Assembly: GCF_022809095.1 (NCBI RefSeq)
Contig: NZ_JALAZE010000001.1
Span: forward strand, 1 to 64,000
Length of the DNA stretch: 64,000 nucleotides
Origin: Bacillus kexueae
Lineage (GTDB): Bacteria; Bacillota; Bacilli; Bacillales; Aeribacillaceae
Direction: 5' to 3'
Of the stretch, positions 54,359-62,863 are shown in pieces. Numbering within the stretch: the first letter of the stretch is position 1; each line of letters begins with the position of its first letter. The notes beneath the pieces are model-generated. The model did no database searches. It was not told where the DNA came from and worked only from the letters and a program-made list of their open reading frames with translations. The position numbers and the translations under genes are program-made.

Positions 54359-55621
54359 CTACCTTTCACATTCACACCAATCCATTAACAAACTAGTAAT
54401 AATCTTTGTCGTTTTGACTACTTTTTCAATGTCGATTGATTCATTTGGGTAGTGGGCAAGCTCGGTTTGACCCGGTCCAAAAACAATCGTTGGAATATTG
54501 CCAATATGGGAAAGAATCCCACCGTCTGTTCCCCACGGTGATGCTTCTACAATTGGATTTTGTTCTAATACGTCAATAAAAGAACGTTTTAACGCTTGGA
54601 AGAATGGATGATCCATGGAAAGCTCATTTGGTAACCATCTCGCTCCAAACCATTCAATATGAACGGGATTTTTGTAAAACCAATCGTCTTTTTCCTTGAT
54701 GTTCTTCAAGAATTGTTCAAACTCTCGTTGAACGTCTTCTTTTTTCTCATTCGGCGCAATACCAATTCTTCCTTCTAGAAAAACAATATCCGGAACAGAT
54801 GAAGGCCAATTTCCCCCTTGTATTTTCCCGATATTAATAGGGACTGGAATCGGCACGTCTTTATACAGTGGATCATTGATTCGTTCATTTCTTACTTTTT
54901 CTAATTGGTGGATATGTGAAAGGACTGCCATCGCTTTTTCAATAGCACTAACACCTTCATAACGTGTACCTCCATGTGCCGAACGCCCCTTTATGGAAAG
55001 ACGGAACCACATGGAACCTTGTTGTTTTACAAATATTTTCATGTCCGTCGGCTCCGGAATAAGTGCTGCATCAGCCTTGTATCCTTTTAAAGTGGCGGCC
55101 AATGTACCGGCTCCACCACATTCCTCATCTACAACGCTTTGAAAAATGACATCTCCTTTAAGTTTTACTTGATTCGCCTTTAACGCTTCCATTGCAAATA
55201 ATAAGGCAACATTTCCACCCTTCATATCAGTAGCCCCTCGACCATATAATTTTCCATCAAGGACATAACCTAAGTATGGATCTTGCTCCCACTGTTTTAA
55301 TTCCCCTTCAGGTACAACATCAATATGACCGTTTAAAATAATCGATTTCCCACCACCACTCCCCTTCATCACAGCCACTAAATTTGGACTTTCTTTAAAT
55401 GACGTTCTTGTAGAAACAAATTCGGGGTGGGCTTTCAGTTCTTGAATATCTGGCTCCCAAAGATCAATAACAAGTCCAAGTTCACGACACTTCTCTAACA
55501 CAACAGCTTGTGCACTCGCTTCTTCTTGATAAACACTTTTTTCTTGGACCGTCTTTCGCAAAAAAGAAACAATTCTTTTTTCATTTTCGTCAATCCATTG
55601 ATAGATCCGATCTTTTTCCAT
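54359..55621 (-). CDS. yodQ: M20-family deacetylase/peptidase YodQ
   Basis: The 420-residue ArgE/DapE-type metallohydrolase has zinc ligands in LNGHIDVVPEGE, YGRGATDMKGGNVALL, VVDEECGGAGT and a late His in FGPGQTELAHYPNE. In the yodPQRST locus it probably removes the acetyl group from a lysine-derived intermediate. AAAGGGGG precedes the ATG. Substrate inferred from context. Confidence 0.88.
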   Translation of the reverse strand: MEKDRIYQWIDENEKRIVSFLRKTVQEKSVYQEEASAQAVVLEKCRELGLVIDLWEPDIQELKAHPEFVSTRTSFKESPNLVAVMKGSGGGKSIILNGHIDVVPEGELKQWEQDPYLGYVLDGKLYGRGATDMKGGNVALLFAMEALKANQVKLKGDVIFQSVVDEECGGAGTLAATLKGYKADAALIPEPTDMKIFVKQQGSMWFRLSIKGRSAHGGTRYEGVSAIEKAMAVLSHIHQLEKVRNERINDPLYKDVPIPVPINIGKIQGGNWPSSVPDIVFLEGRIGIAPNEKKEDVQREFEQFLKNIKEKDDWFYKNPVHIEWFGARWLPNELSMDHPFFQALKRSFIDVLEQNPIVEASPWGTDGGILSHIGNIPTIVFGPGQTELAHYPNESIDIEKVVKTTKIITSLLMDWCECER

Positions 55622-55634
55622 GTAAATCCCCCTT

Positions 55635-56300
55635 TTACTCGATGTGAACCAATTTTACCTTTTCAGATACGGCTAAATTGATTGGAAGAAGCGCGTTGAC
55701 AATTTCAGAAATTGAATATGGATAGAAAACTTCCGTCAAAACGAGTCGATTTTCCTTTCGTTCAAACACCGCTCTCTCTGTAATGATCATGTCAACGCAT
55801 TTTTCAGCAGTTAATGGTAACGTGCATTTCGGAACAATTTTGCTTTCACCATTTTTATTGGCAAAATTCATAACAACAATTAATTTTCTCGCTTTTTGTG
55901 CCAAATCCATCGCTCCACCTATTCCAGGCACGCGTTTTCCCGGAACAATCCAATTGGCTAGATCACCTTGCTCACTCACTTGCAACGATCCAATAATAGA
56001 AAGATCTATTTTTCCTCTTCGAATGATGGCAAATGCCATGCTACTATCAAAATAAGAGCCTCCGTCTTGTATCGTTACAGGAATTCCTGCCGCATCACAA
56101 AGGTACGCATCTTCCTCCCCACTTTTAGGGTATGGTCCGATACCTAACAATCCATTTTCAGCATGAATCATGACGTGGCGATCCTTTGGGATGTAGTTCG
56201 GGATAAGAGAAGGTATTCCAATCCCTAGATTTACAATCATGCCATGTTGTATTTCCTTCGCTGCTCGTTTAGCCATCCGGTTCCTTATTTCGTTTCCCAT
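55635..56300 (-). CDS. yodR: CoA-transferase subunit B YodR
   Basis: About 221 residues from ATG 56300 (TTG 56312 is also possible). The catalytic Glu lies in MIHAENGLLGIGPYP, and GGAMDLAQKARKLIVVM is the conserved subunit B segment. With YodS it forms a 3-oxoacid-type CoA-transferase, expected to activate a beta-keto acid made from beta-lysine. It overlaps yodS by about 16 bp. Confidence 0.9.
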   Translation of the reverse strand: MGNEIRNRMAKRAAKEIQHGMIVNLGIGIPSLIPNYIPKDRHVMIHAENGLLGIGPYPKSGEEDAYLCDAAGIPVTIQDGGSYFDSSMAFAIIRRGKIDLSIIGSLQVSEQGDLANWIVPGKRVPGIGGAMDLAQKARKLIVVMNFANKNGESKIVPKCTLPLTAEKCVDMIITERAVFERKENRLVLTEVFYPYSISEIVNALLPINLAVSEKVKLVHIE

Positions 56301-56977
56301 GCCCACTTCCAATCTACCCCCTCACTTTGCACGATATAATCTACAAATACACCGGGTATGATAATTTCTTCTGGATTTAGTTCACCCATTTCAACAAGTT
56401 CTTCTACTTCGACGATGGTTGTTTTTGCCGCCATCGCCATCATAGGGTTCATATTCCGTGCTGTCTTTTCAAAAGTGAGATTTCCAAATGGATCTGCCTT
56501 TTTAGCTAAAATGAGGGCAACATCTGCTTCTAGAGGTGTTTCGAGTAAAAAATTCTTACCGTTTAGGTCTATGACTTGTTTTTCCTTTTGAACAATTTCG
56601 TTATTGACTCCAATATCTACTAAGATTCCACCTAGGCCTACTCCTTGGGCACGAATCCTTTCAGCAAGCGTTCCTTGTGGTGAAAATTCAACTTCAAGCT
56701 CCCCAGACTCCATCATTTGACCTGCTACTGGATTTGACCCAATGTGAGACGTAATAATTTTTCGAATTAATCGTTGACACACTAACTTTCCAACACCAAT
56801 ATCAGGAAAAGCTGTGTCATTACAAATGACCGTTAGTGGTCCAATTTGATTGGACAATATCTCGTCCAGTAAAGTCGGTGGATTACCAACTCCTCCAAAG
56901 CCTCCAATCATCACAGTCGAGTGTGGTTTAACCCATTCTTTTACGATTTCTTTTTGAACAACTTTACCAAATGACAT
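56285..56977 (-). CDS. yodS: CoA-transferase subunit A YodS
   Basis: About 230 residues from ATG 56977 (AAAGGAGG; the open frame runs to 57013). The Gly-rich CoA loop VMIGGFGGVGNPPTLLDEIL and EFSPQGTLAERIRAQGVGLG are subunit A hallmarks. It partners YodR. Position in yodT-S-R-Q-P order matches B. subtilis. Confidence 0.92.
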   Translation of the reverse strand: MSFGKVVQKEIVKEWVKPHSTVMIGGFGGVGNPPTLLDEILSNQIGPLTVICNDTAFPDIGVGKLVCQRLIRKIITSHIGSNPVAGQMMESGELEVEFSPQGTLAERIRAQGVGLGGILVDIGVNNEIVQKEKQVIDLNGKNFLLETPLEADVALILAKKADPFGNLTFEKTARNMNPMMAMAAKTTIVEVEELVEMGELNPEEIIIPGVFVDYIVQSEGVDWKWAWETK

Positions 56978-56990
56978 CGCGATTCCTCCT

Positions 56991-58346
56991 TTAGGACGGA
57001 ATGATTTCGACAATTTGTAGTTCTCGTTCGATATCTGATAACGTATCGTCTAACCGCTCCAACAATTGGTCAATCTCTTTTTCATTGATGGTAAGTGGTG
57101 GAGAAATAATGATGGCATCTCCACAATCTCCCTCAATTCCCGTCTGTGAAGGATAAATGAGGAGTCCCTTTTCTTGTGCACGTTTTACAATTAAGGAGGT
57201 CAAATTTAATTCTTTTCGAAAAGGAATTTTATATAAAGAATCGGACACAAATTCGATACCGTAAAACAATCCGATTCCCCTAACATCACCAATCATTGTA
57301 TGCTTGTTTTTTAGGTTATAAAGTCCTTTTTCAAGAGTTGGCCCGACTTTCTTAACATTTGAGAGAAGCTCATGTTTTTCAATGTATTCTAAAACTGAGA
57401 GTGCAATCGCTGTTGATTGTGGATTGGCACTATATGTGTGACCACTCATAATGAAACCACTTCCCGTTATAATTGGAAACATCACTTTCGCGTTTACGAG
57501 TGTTGCTGCGATTGGCGTGTAACCTGCTCCTAACCCTTTTCCAGTAGCAATAATATCCGGCTGAACAAGCCAATGCTCAAGAGCAAAACGTTTTCCCGTC
57601 CGTCCAATTCCAGTCATTACTTCGTCGGCAATGAATAAGATTTCATGACGATCGCAAATTTCTCGAATCTTTTGGTAATAACCTTTCGGCGGAATAATGA
57701 CACCACCTGCCGCGCCAACAATGGGTTCAGCGATAAAAGCCGCTATATGGTCTTTTCCAATTCGTTTAACGACTCGTTCTAGTTCTGTCGCGCACATGTA
57801 CTGACAATCGGGGTATTGTTTATCAAAAGGACATCGATAGCAGTATGGAGGAGATACAGCAGGATTTGCTTCTAAGAGTGGGGCGAAACGAAATCTTCGT
57901 TCGGTATGTCCTGATAATGAAAGGGAACCCATTGTTATCCCGTGATAGCTCATAAATCGGGAAATTACATGAGTTTTTGTCGGTTTTCCGACTTCTTGCC
58001 AATATTGAATAGCTATTTTCATCGCTGTTTCGGTTGCCTCAGATCCACTGTTGACAAAAAATGTCCAGGGAAAATGGCCATTGGTCCAATCATTTAGTTT
58101 TTCAGCAAGCTTTTCTGCCGGTTCATTCGTAAACTGAGAGCGATAAACAAATGAGACTTTTTCTGCTTGCTTTTTCATTGTATCGATTATTTCTTTAACT
58201 CCATGGCCAATGATACACGTTACAGCACCTGAGGAGCCATCTAAGTATTGCTTTCCTTCCACGTCGTATAAGTAAATTCCACGACCATATGAAACGATTG
58301 GATAATCTACATTTAATAAAGGCTTTATTAAGTGGGAATGCGTCAT
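56991..58346 (-). CDS. yodT: Class III PLP-dependent aminotransferase YodT
   Basis: About 451 residues from ATG 58346 (AGAGGG; the GTG 58355 is too close to the ribosome site). Motifs include VNSGSEATETAMKIAIQYW, EPIVGAAGGVIIPPKGYYQ, FIADEVMTGIGRTGK and the PLP Lys in IATGKGLGAGYTPIAA. It should transaminate a lysine-derived omega- or beta-amino acid. It is the first gene of yodTSRQP. No sigma-54 site was found before it, so it may be controlled separately from kamA. Confidence 0.92.
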   Translation of the reverse strand: MTHSHLIKPLLNVDYPIVSYGRGIYLYDVEGKQYLDGSSGAVTCIIGHGVKEIIDTMKKQAEKVSFVYRSQFTNEPAEKLAEKLNDWTNGHFPWTFFVNSGSEATETAMKIAIQYWQEVGKPTKTHVISRFMSYHGITMGSLSLSGHTERRFRFAPLLEANPAVSPPYCYRCPFDKQYPDCQYMCATELERVVKRIGKDHIAAFIAEPIVGAAGGVIIPPKGYYQKIREICDRHEILFIADEVMTGIGRTGKRFALEHWLVQPDIIATGKGLGAGYTPIAATLVNAKVMFPIITGSGFIMSGHTYSANPQSTAIALSVLEYIEKHELLSNVKKVGPTLEKGLYNLKNKHTMIGDVRGIGLFYGIEFVSDSLYKIPFRKELNLTSLIVKRAQEKGLLIYPSQTGIEGDCGDAIIISPPLTINEKEIDQLLERLDDTLSDIERELQIVEIIPS

Positions 58347-58582
58347 TTTATCCACCCTCTTTTTCCACCAATCTATTACGTACCTTTTCTATATAACTAT
58401 TGCAAAACCCTTTTGTTCATACATCCGTATCCGAGTAGATGTATGACTATTTTTCTATTTGGATGTTTTTGTAAATATTGATTCTTCTTGGTCATGAAAA
58501 GATAATAATCATGAAGGGATAACTGGTGCGAAACGACGGTTTTTCCTATGAGATATTCGAAATGAGTAAAGTTATAAACAAA

Positions 58583-58640
58583 TAAAGAGGCGTGAGCCTC
58601 AAAAAGTCATTTTTCATGACCTCTTGACTCAGCCTCCTCC
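58583..58640 (-). terminator. Terminator-like hairpins after bioB
   Basis: GAGGCTGAGTCAAGAGGTCA on the minus strand is followed by pairing partners including TGACTTTTTGAGG and GAGGCTCACGCCTC; the stop of bioB lies 2-3 bases to the right. The structure is complex and related in sequence to the hairpin at 2262-2308. Confidence 0.5.
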
Positions 58641-58642
58641 TT

Positions 58643-59650
58643 TTAAACAGATTCATTCATCACCGATTCTTTTTTAGAAAAATCTATTGTAAACCCTAAA
58701 TCTTTTAACATTTCATGGTCTTTCGTGCTTTCCTGACCTTCTGTCGTTAAATAATCTCCTACAAATATGGAATTTGCCGCATATAATCCTAATGGCTGTA
58801 AAGAACGAAGATTAACTTCTCGACCACCTGAAATTCGAATCTCTTTCGACGGATTTACAAATCGAAATAGCGCTAGTACCTTTAAGCAATAGCGGGGATC
58901 TAATTCTTTCGTTCCTTGTAATGGAGTACCGTCGATAGCATGTAGAAAGTTAACAGGAATTGAGTCTGCATCTAATTCCTTCAAGCTAAATGCCATATCG
59001 ACAACATCTTCTCTTGACTCCTTCATTCCCACAATGACACCCGAACACGGTGAAATTCCTACTCGTTTTACTTTTTCAATCGTATGAATTCGGTCGTCAT
59101 ATGTGTGAGTAGTTGTAATGTTTTCGTGATGTTTTCGAGAAGTATTTACGTTATGGTTGTATCGATCCACTCCCGCTTCTTTTAATTTCTCTGCTTGACC
59201 CTCTTTTAAAATTCCCAAACAAGCACAAACTTTCAACCCGTATTCGTGCTTAATCTCTCTTACGGCGTCGACTACATGATCAACTTCTTTATCACTAGGT
59301 CCCCGTCCACTTGCAACAATACAATATGTCCCCACGTTTAATTCAGCAGCACGCTTAGCCCCTTCTATAATGCTATTTTTATCTAGCATTTTGTATTTTG
59401 GGATCGGTGCAGAAGAGATGGAAGATTGTGAGCAATAACCACAATCTTCTGGACAGAGCCCCGATTTCGTATTCATAATCATATTTAATTTCACATCACG
59501 ACCGTAATAAGCTTTTCGAATTTGATACGCTCCGTGTAAAAGCAATAATAAGTCATCGTCACTTGATTGAATTATTTCTAGCGCTTCATCTCTCGATACT
59601 TCGTACCCTTCTATCACTTTATTTGCAAGCTCAACCCATTTTACTCCCAT
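58643..59650 (-). CDS. bioB: Biotin synthase BioB
   Basis: The 335-residue radical-SAM enzyme has the cluster motif CPEDCGYCSQSSISSAP near residue 64, NHNVNTSRKHHENI, SGVIVGMKESREDVVDMAF and HAIDGTPLQGT. It inserts sulfur into dethiobiotin, the last step of biotin synthesis. No other bio gene is next to it. Upstream lies an inverted repeat of BirA-operator type, so repression by biotin is expected. Confidence 0.96.
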   Translation of the reverse strand: MGVKWVELANKVIEGYEVSRDEALEIIQSSDDDLLLLLHGAYQIRKAYYGRDVKLNMIMNTKSGLCPEDCGYCSQSSISSAPIPKYKMLDKNSIIEGAKRAAELNVGTYCIVASGRGPSDKEVDHVVDAVREIKHEYGLKVCACLGILKEGQAEKLKEAGVDRYNHNVNTSRKHHENITTTHTYDDRIHTIEKVKRVGISPCSGVIVGMKESREDVVDMAFSLKELDADSIPVNFLHAIDGTPLQGTKELDPRYCLKVLALFRFVNPSKEIRISGGREVNLRSLQPLGLYAANSIFVGDYLTTEGQESTKDHEMLKDLGFTIDFSKKESVMNESV

Positions 59651-59703
59651 TTTTTCACTCCCCTTATGTACCTTTCACATTAATGGTAAAAAGAGGATGA
59701 CTT

Positions 59704-59736
59704 TATGTCAACATATTTTTATTTTAAGTTGACATA
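59704..59736. promoter_or_regulatory. BirA operator upstream of bioB
   Basis: TATGTCAAC (59704-59712) and its exact reverse complement GTTGACATA (59728-59736) are separated by 15 bases, the layout of BirA boxes in Firmicutes (TGTWAAC-N14-16-GTTWACA). It lies 54-86 bp before the bioB start, overlapping where the promoter should be. Confidence 0.85.
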
Positions 59737-59747
59737 TTTTAATTGAT

Positions 59748-59998
59748 ATTTTTTCAATTGGTTGTTTTCGAATACTTTGCTGCCTTACAACCATTTTTAA
59801 TTTCAATACATAACATTTCAGACACTTACTTTAAGCGGAGAGACCTGTCTTGTTTCGCCTCCATTTTTCTACATACCTCCCCAGCACGCGTCTCTTCTGC
59901 CTCTTCCTCCCCTCTACATTCTGCAAGAGTTAACAGTTTGAAAATCACTTGAACTTGTATTCAGTTCGTACTGAAAGCACCAGCTTTTATAAAAGAGC
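59748..59998 (+). repeat. Dispersed repeat family B, decayed copy
   Basis: TTTTCAATTGGTTGTTTTCG, GACACTTACTTTAAGCGGAG and CAGCACGCGTCTCTTCTGC line up loosely with the family B copies. Confidence 0.5.
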
Positions 59999-60002
59999 TT
60001 AA

Positions 60003-60180
60003 TAAGAAAAACGCAAAGCGCAAGTCCTTAGGCGAAGGGCGCTTTAGGACCTGCGAGGATGCTTCCGTCGCCACAGCAGGGCCGAAGCTACCCTAGCTGA
60101 TTGCGCTTTGCGCTAGACACCAAAAAAAACAGTAAAGAGAATACTTTAACACTTTATTGAACTTAAACTTTCTGTAACAA
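60003..60180 (-). repeat. Dispersed repeat family A, copy 7 (short form)
   Basis: Minus strand from GTTACAGAAAG (60180) to GCGCTTTGCGTTTTTCTT (60003). The GTTACAG end follows the terminator T-tract of the FAD-dehydrogenase gene by 4 bases. Confidence 0.92.
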
Positions 60181-60182
60181 CT

Positions 60183-60212
60183 AAAAAACGCTTGGAATAT
60201 TCCAAGCGCTTT
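60183..60212 (-). terminator. Terminator of the FAD-dependent dehydrogenase gene
   Basis: Minus strand CGCTTGGAATATTCCAAGCG followed by six T, a perfect stem. Confidence 0.93.
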
Positions 60213-60229
60213 CCTATATATCCTTTTAT

Positions 60230-61690
60230 TTATACAGTCAACTTCTCTTTTACATTTAATTTCCTTTTAACAATGTCTCTTGCAATCCATACTCCACATG
60301 CACCAGCTTGTGCTAAACCACGAGTAATTCCAGCCCCATCCCCTGCAGCATACAGTCCTTTAATTTCCGTTTCAAATGTGTTGGAAAGCTTTGGACGTGC
60401 TGAATAAAATTTCGCTTCCACGCCGTAAAATAAAGTATGTTCTGACGCTAATCCAGGCGTTACCTTATCCAAGGCTTCTGTCATCTCAATCAAGCTTTTC
60501 ATTGTGTTGTAAGGAAGAACAAGACCTAAGTCACCAGGGACTGCCTCTTTTAACGTTGGTTCTAAAAATCCTTCTTTTATTCGCTTTTCAGTTGAACGTC
60601 TTCCTTTCAAAATATCACCAAATTTCTGAACGATGATACCGCCATTGGATAGTTTATTCGCTAAACTTGATACTTCGTGAGCATACTCATTCGGTTGATC
60701 GAAAGGCTCAGAAAACTTATGAGACACGAGTAAAGCAAAGTTCGTATTTGAACTACCTAGGTTCGGGTCTTTGTACGCATGCCCATTTGCAAGCATCGTT
60801 CCCGAATGATTTTCCACCACGACATGACCTGATGGATTACTACAAAACGTTCGGACGGTTGTTCCGACAGACGTATTATATATAAATTTCCCCTCGTACA
60901 GATGATGATTGATTTCTTCCATTACAAGGTTGGATGTTTCAACACGAACGCCAACATCTACTTGATTATTAATCATGCGAATTTTACGTTTCTTTAAGAT
61001 GGATGTGAGCCATGTCGAACCGTCACGCCCGGGGGCAACGATAACATGATTAGCATATATACGTTCGCCGTTTGCTAGTTCGATTCCCTCTATAATCAAT
61101 TCTTCATCCACTTTATTCGTTAAGACATCCTTTACTTCCGCTTTGAATTGCATGTCTATTTTCGTACGTAAGTATTCATATATATTTTTTAAGATTTCAA
61201 GGTTTTGTTCTGTTCCTAAATGTCTAACTTGGGCACGTAATAATTTTAATCCAGCAGCATACGCTTTTCGTTCAATCGCCTTTACTTCTTCGGTTAATGG
61301 ATCGGTGATGCTTGTGGTGGCACCATGCTCTAGATTAATAGAATCGACATAGCGAATTAATTCAACAACTTGGCTATCGGATAAGTAATCCGTCATCCAT
61401 CCACCAAATTCGCTTGTAATATTAAACTTTCCATCCGAATAAGCACCCGCTCCTCCGAAACCATTCGTAATTGAACAAGCTGGAAGGCAACCTGCAAAAC
61501 TTTTCCTACCCGCTGGAGGTGGGCATTTTTCAATTTTTTTCTGTAAGATCGGACAATTTCGTTTATATATGTCATGTCCCTTGTCAATTAAAAGTACATT
61601 TCCCCCGCTTAATTTTCGAGTCAATTCATAAGATGCAAAAATCCCAGCAGGTCCTGCTCCTACTACGATTACATCATAATGTTTCTTCAC
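60230..61690 (-). CDS. FAD-dependent dehydrogenase (COG2509-type)
   Basis: The 486-residue protein has the dinucleotide-binding motif DVIVVGAGPAGIFASYELTR at the N-terminus, a Cys-rich stretch (CPILQKKIEKCPPPAGRKSF, CLPACSITNG), the FAD motif GAYSDGKFNIT and a C-terminal GLYAAGDGAGITRGLAQAG. It belongs to the group of uncharacterised FAD-dependent dehydrogenases related to thiazole synthase and Gid-like proteins. The start is GTG 61690 after GGGGG. The substrate is unknown. Confidence 0.85.
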   Translation of the reverse strand: MKKHYDVIVVGAGPAGIFASYELTRKLSGGNVLLIDKGHDIYKRNCPILQKKIEKCPPPAGRKSFAGCLPACSITNGFGGAGAYSDGKFNITSEFGGWMTDYLSDSQVVELIRYVDSINLEHGATTSITDPLTEEVKAIERKAYAAGLKLLRAQVRHLGTEQNLEILKNIYEYLRTKIDMQFKAEVKDVLTNKVDEELIIEGIELANGERIYANHVIVAPGRDGSTWLTSILKKRKIRMINNQVDVGVRVETSNLVMEEINHHLYEGKFIYNTSVGTTVRTFCSNPSGHVVVENHSGTMLANGHAYKDPNLGSSNTNFALLVSHKFSEPFDQPNEYAHEVSSLANKLSNGGIIVQKFGDILKGRRSTEKRIKEGFLEPTLKEAVPGDLGLVLPYNTMKSLIEMTEALDKVTPGLASEHTLFYGVEAKFYSARPKLSNTFETEIKGLYAAGDGAGITRGLAQAGACGVWIARDIVKRKLNVKEKLTV

Positions 61691-61871
61691 ACAAATCCCC
61701 CTAACGTATGCTTTTTCGCAAACCCATTGGTAAATATAACAAGAAACAGATGGTTCGTCAACTAATTTACGAACATTTTTATACCAATCTTATATTATGT
61801 TCGGTTTTGCAACAGACCCTTATGTATGTGAACTTTTTCCAAAACTTTTTTTTGACCGCAACCAAAACCTA

Positions 61872-62047
61872 ATAAGAAAAGCGCAAAGCGCTAGTCCTTA
61901 GGCGAAGGGCGCTGGAGGACCTGCGAGGAGGCTTCCGTCGCCACAGCAGGGCCGAAGCGACCCGAGCTAATTGCGCTTTGCGCTAGACACAAAAAAACTG
62001 CAAAGAGAATACTTTAACACTTTATTGAACTTAAACTTTCTGTAACA
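61872..62047 (-). repeat. Dispersed repeat family A, copy 8 (short form)
   Basis: Minus strand from TTACAGAAAG (62047) to GCGCTTTTCTTATT (61872). The GTTACAG end lies about 2-3 bases behind the T-tract of the YjcZ-type gene terminator. Confidence 0.92.
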
Positions 62048-62052
62048 ATAAA

Positions 62053-62082
62053 AAAGCCCGCCTTCTACAGTGAAGACGGACA
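62053..62082 (-). terminator. Terminator of the YjcZ-type gene
   Basis: Minus strand CCGTCTTC, loop, GAAGGCGG and GCTTTTTT. Confidence 0.88.
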
Positions 62083-62092
62083 TTCGTTTTGG

Positions 62093-62263
62093 TTAATATT
62101 TTACGTAAGCAGATCCAACGATAATAAGCAAGATAAACAATACGACGATTAAAACAAAACTTCCACCTACACCGCCGTAATTCGGATAACCGTACCCACA
62201 GCATCCCATATCTTGAGGCATATATTGTCCGTAATAAGGACTTTCTTGATGACTGTAATTCAC
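62093..62263 (-). CDS. YjcZ-family small sporulation membrane protein
   Basis: 56 residues from GTG 62263 with GAGGAG eight bases before. [20 protein letters not shown] and [15 protein letters not shown] are followed by one C-terminal hydrophobic segment [20 protein letters not shown]. This Gly/Tyr/Cys-rich start with [15 protein letters not shown] is the YjcZ/SscA sporulation family pattern. Its own terminator follows. A longer open frame here (62031-62279) is a shadow. Confidence 0.87.
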   Translation of the reverse strand: MNYSHQESPYYGQYMPQDMGCCGYGYPNYGGVGGSFVLIVVLFILLIIVGSAYVKY

Positions 62264-62518
62264 GTTCTTCACTCCTCACTCAACTTTTGTGATTACATTC
62301 TTACCTTATGTAGGTATAAGCTTGTATCGTATGTGCATTCGCCTAGTTCGAAAAGATTTTTAACTTTTCGCAGAAATTAGCCACAAGAATGAACTGTTTT
62401 GCTTTGTTGAGAAAAAGTGTCATGAGTAGCCTATATATCAGAAAAATCCCCCTTCATAAAACAAAAAAACGCTTTAGTCCTATTTAAAGTACCTAAAACG
62501 TTTTACATTATTGGATCG
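62264..62518. other. Gap with a bidirectional hairpin
   Basis: AAAACGCTTTAG (62466-62477) and CTAAAACGTTTT (62491-62502) form an imperfect hairpin with A and T flanks. There is no credible gene in this stretch. Confidence 0.45.
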
Positions 62519-62690
62519 TTGTTTTCGTACATTATCTAGCATATTTGCACTGTGTAATGAAGCGACTTAACTCCTGCGGGATGTAAAGGAAAGGCCGAGA
62601 CCCCACAGGCACATGCCATGGAGTCTCAACATCCTCGTCGCGGAAAGCAAGTGTCTGAAGCGAAATGTTATGAATTCAATGAAAAAGGAC
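62519..62690 (-). repeat. Dispersed repeat family B, inverted copy
   Basis: CTCCTGCGGGATGTAAAGG, GAGACCCCACAGGCACATGC and CGCGGAAAGCAAGTGTCTGA form one of the better preserved B copies. Positions 62691-62863 show nothing else. Confidence 0.8.
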
Positions 62691-62863
62691 AATGTTTATG
62701 GCAACACAAGAGCCTCCTATAACATACTTCGTTTCGATAACTCGGGACTTGTCAAGATCGCTACGCCTGAAAGCCCACTATCATTTTGGGAATTCGGCTT
62801 CCATTAAATATATACATATCTTTGGCGAAAAAAGTTAGAGCAACGTAGTGAAAAATCGTTCGT

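Noticed and set aside
58380-58460. Sigma-54 or sigma-E promoter before yodT
   Set aside because: A TTGCA at -12 lacks the GG at -24; a CATACATC box lacks a convincing -35 at the right distance.
62031-62279. 82-residue minus-strand open frame
   Set aside because: It is a shadow of the YjcZ-type gene in another frame and runs through its terminator into repeat A8.
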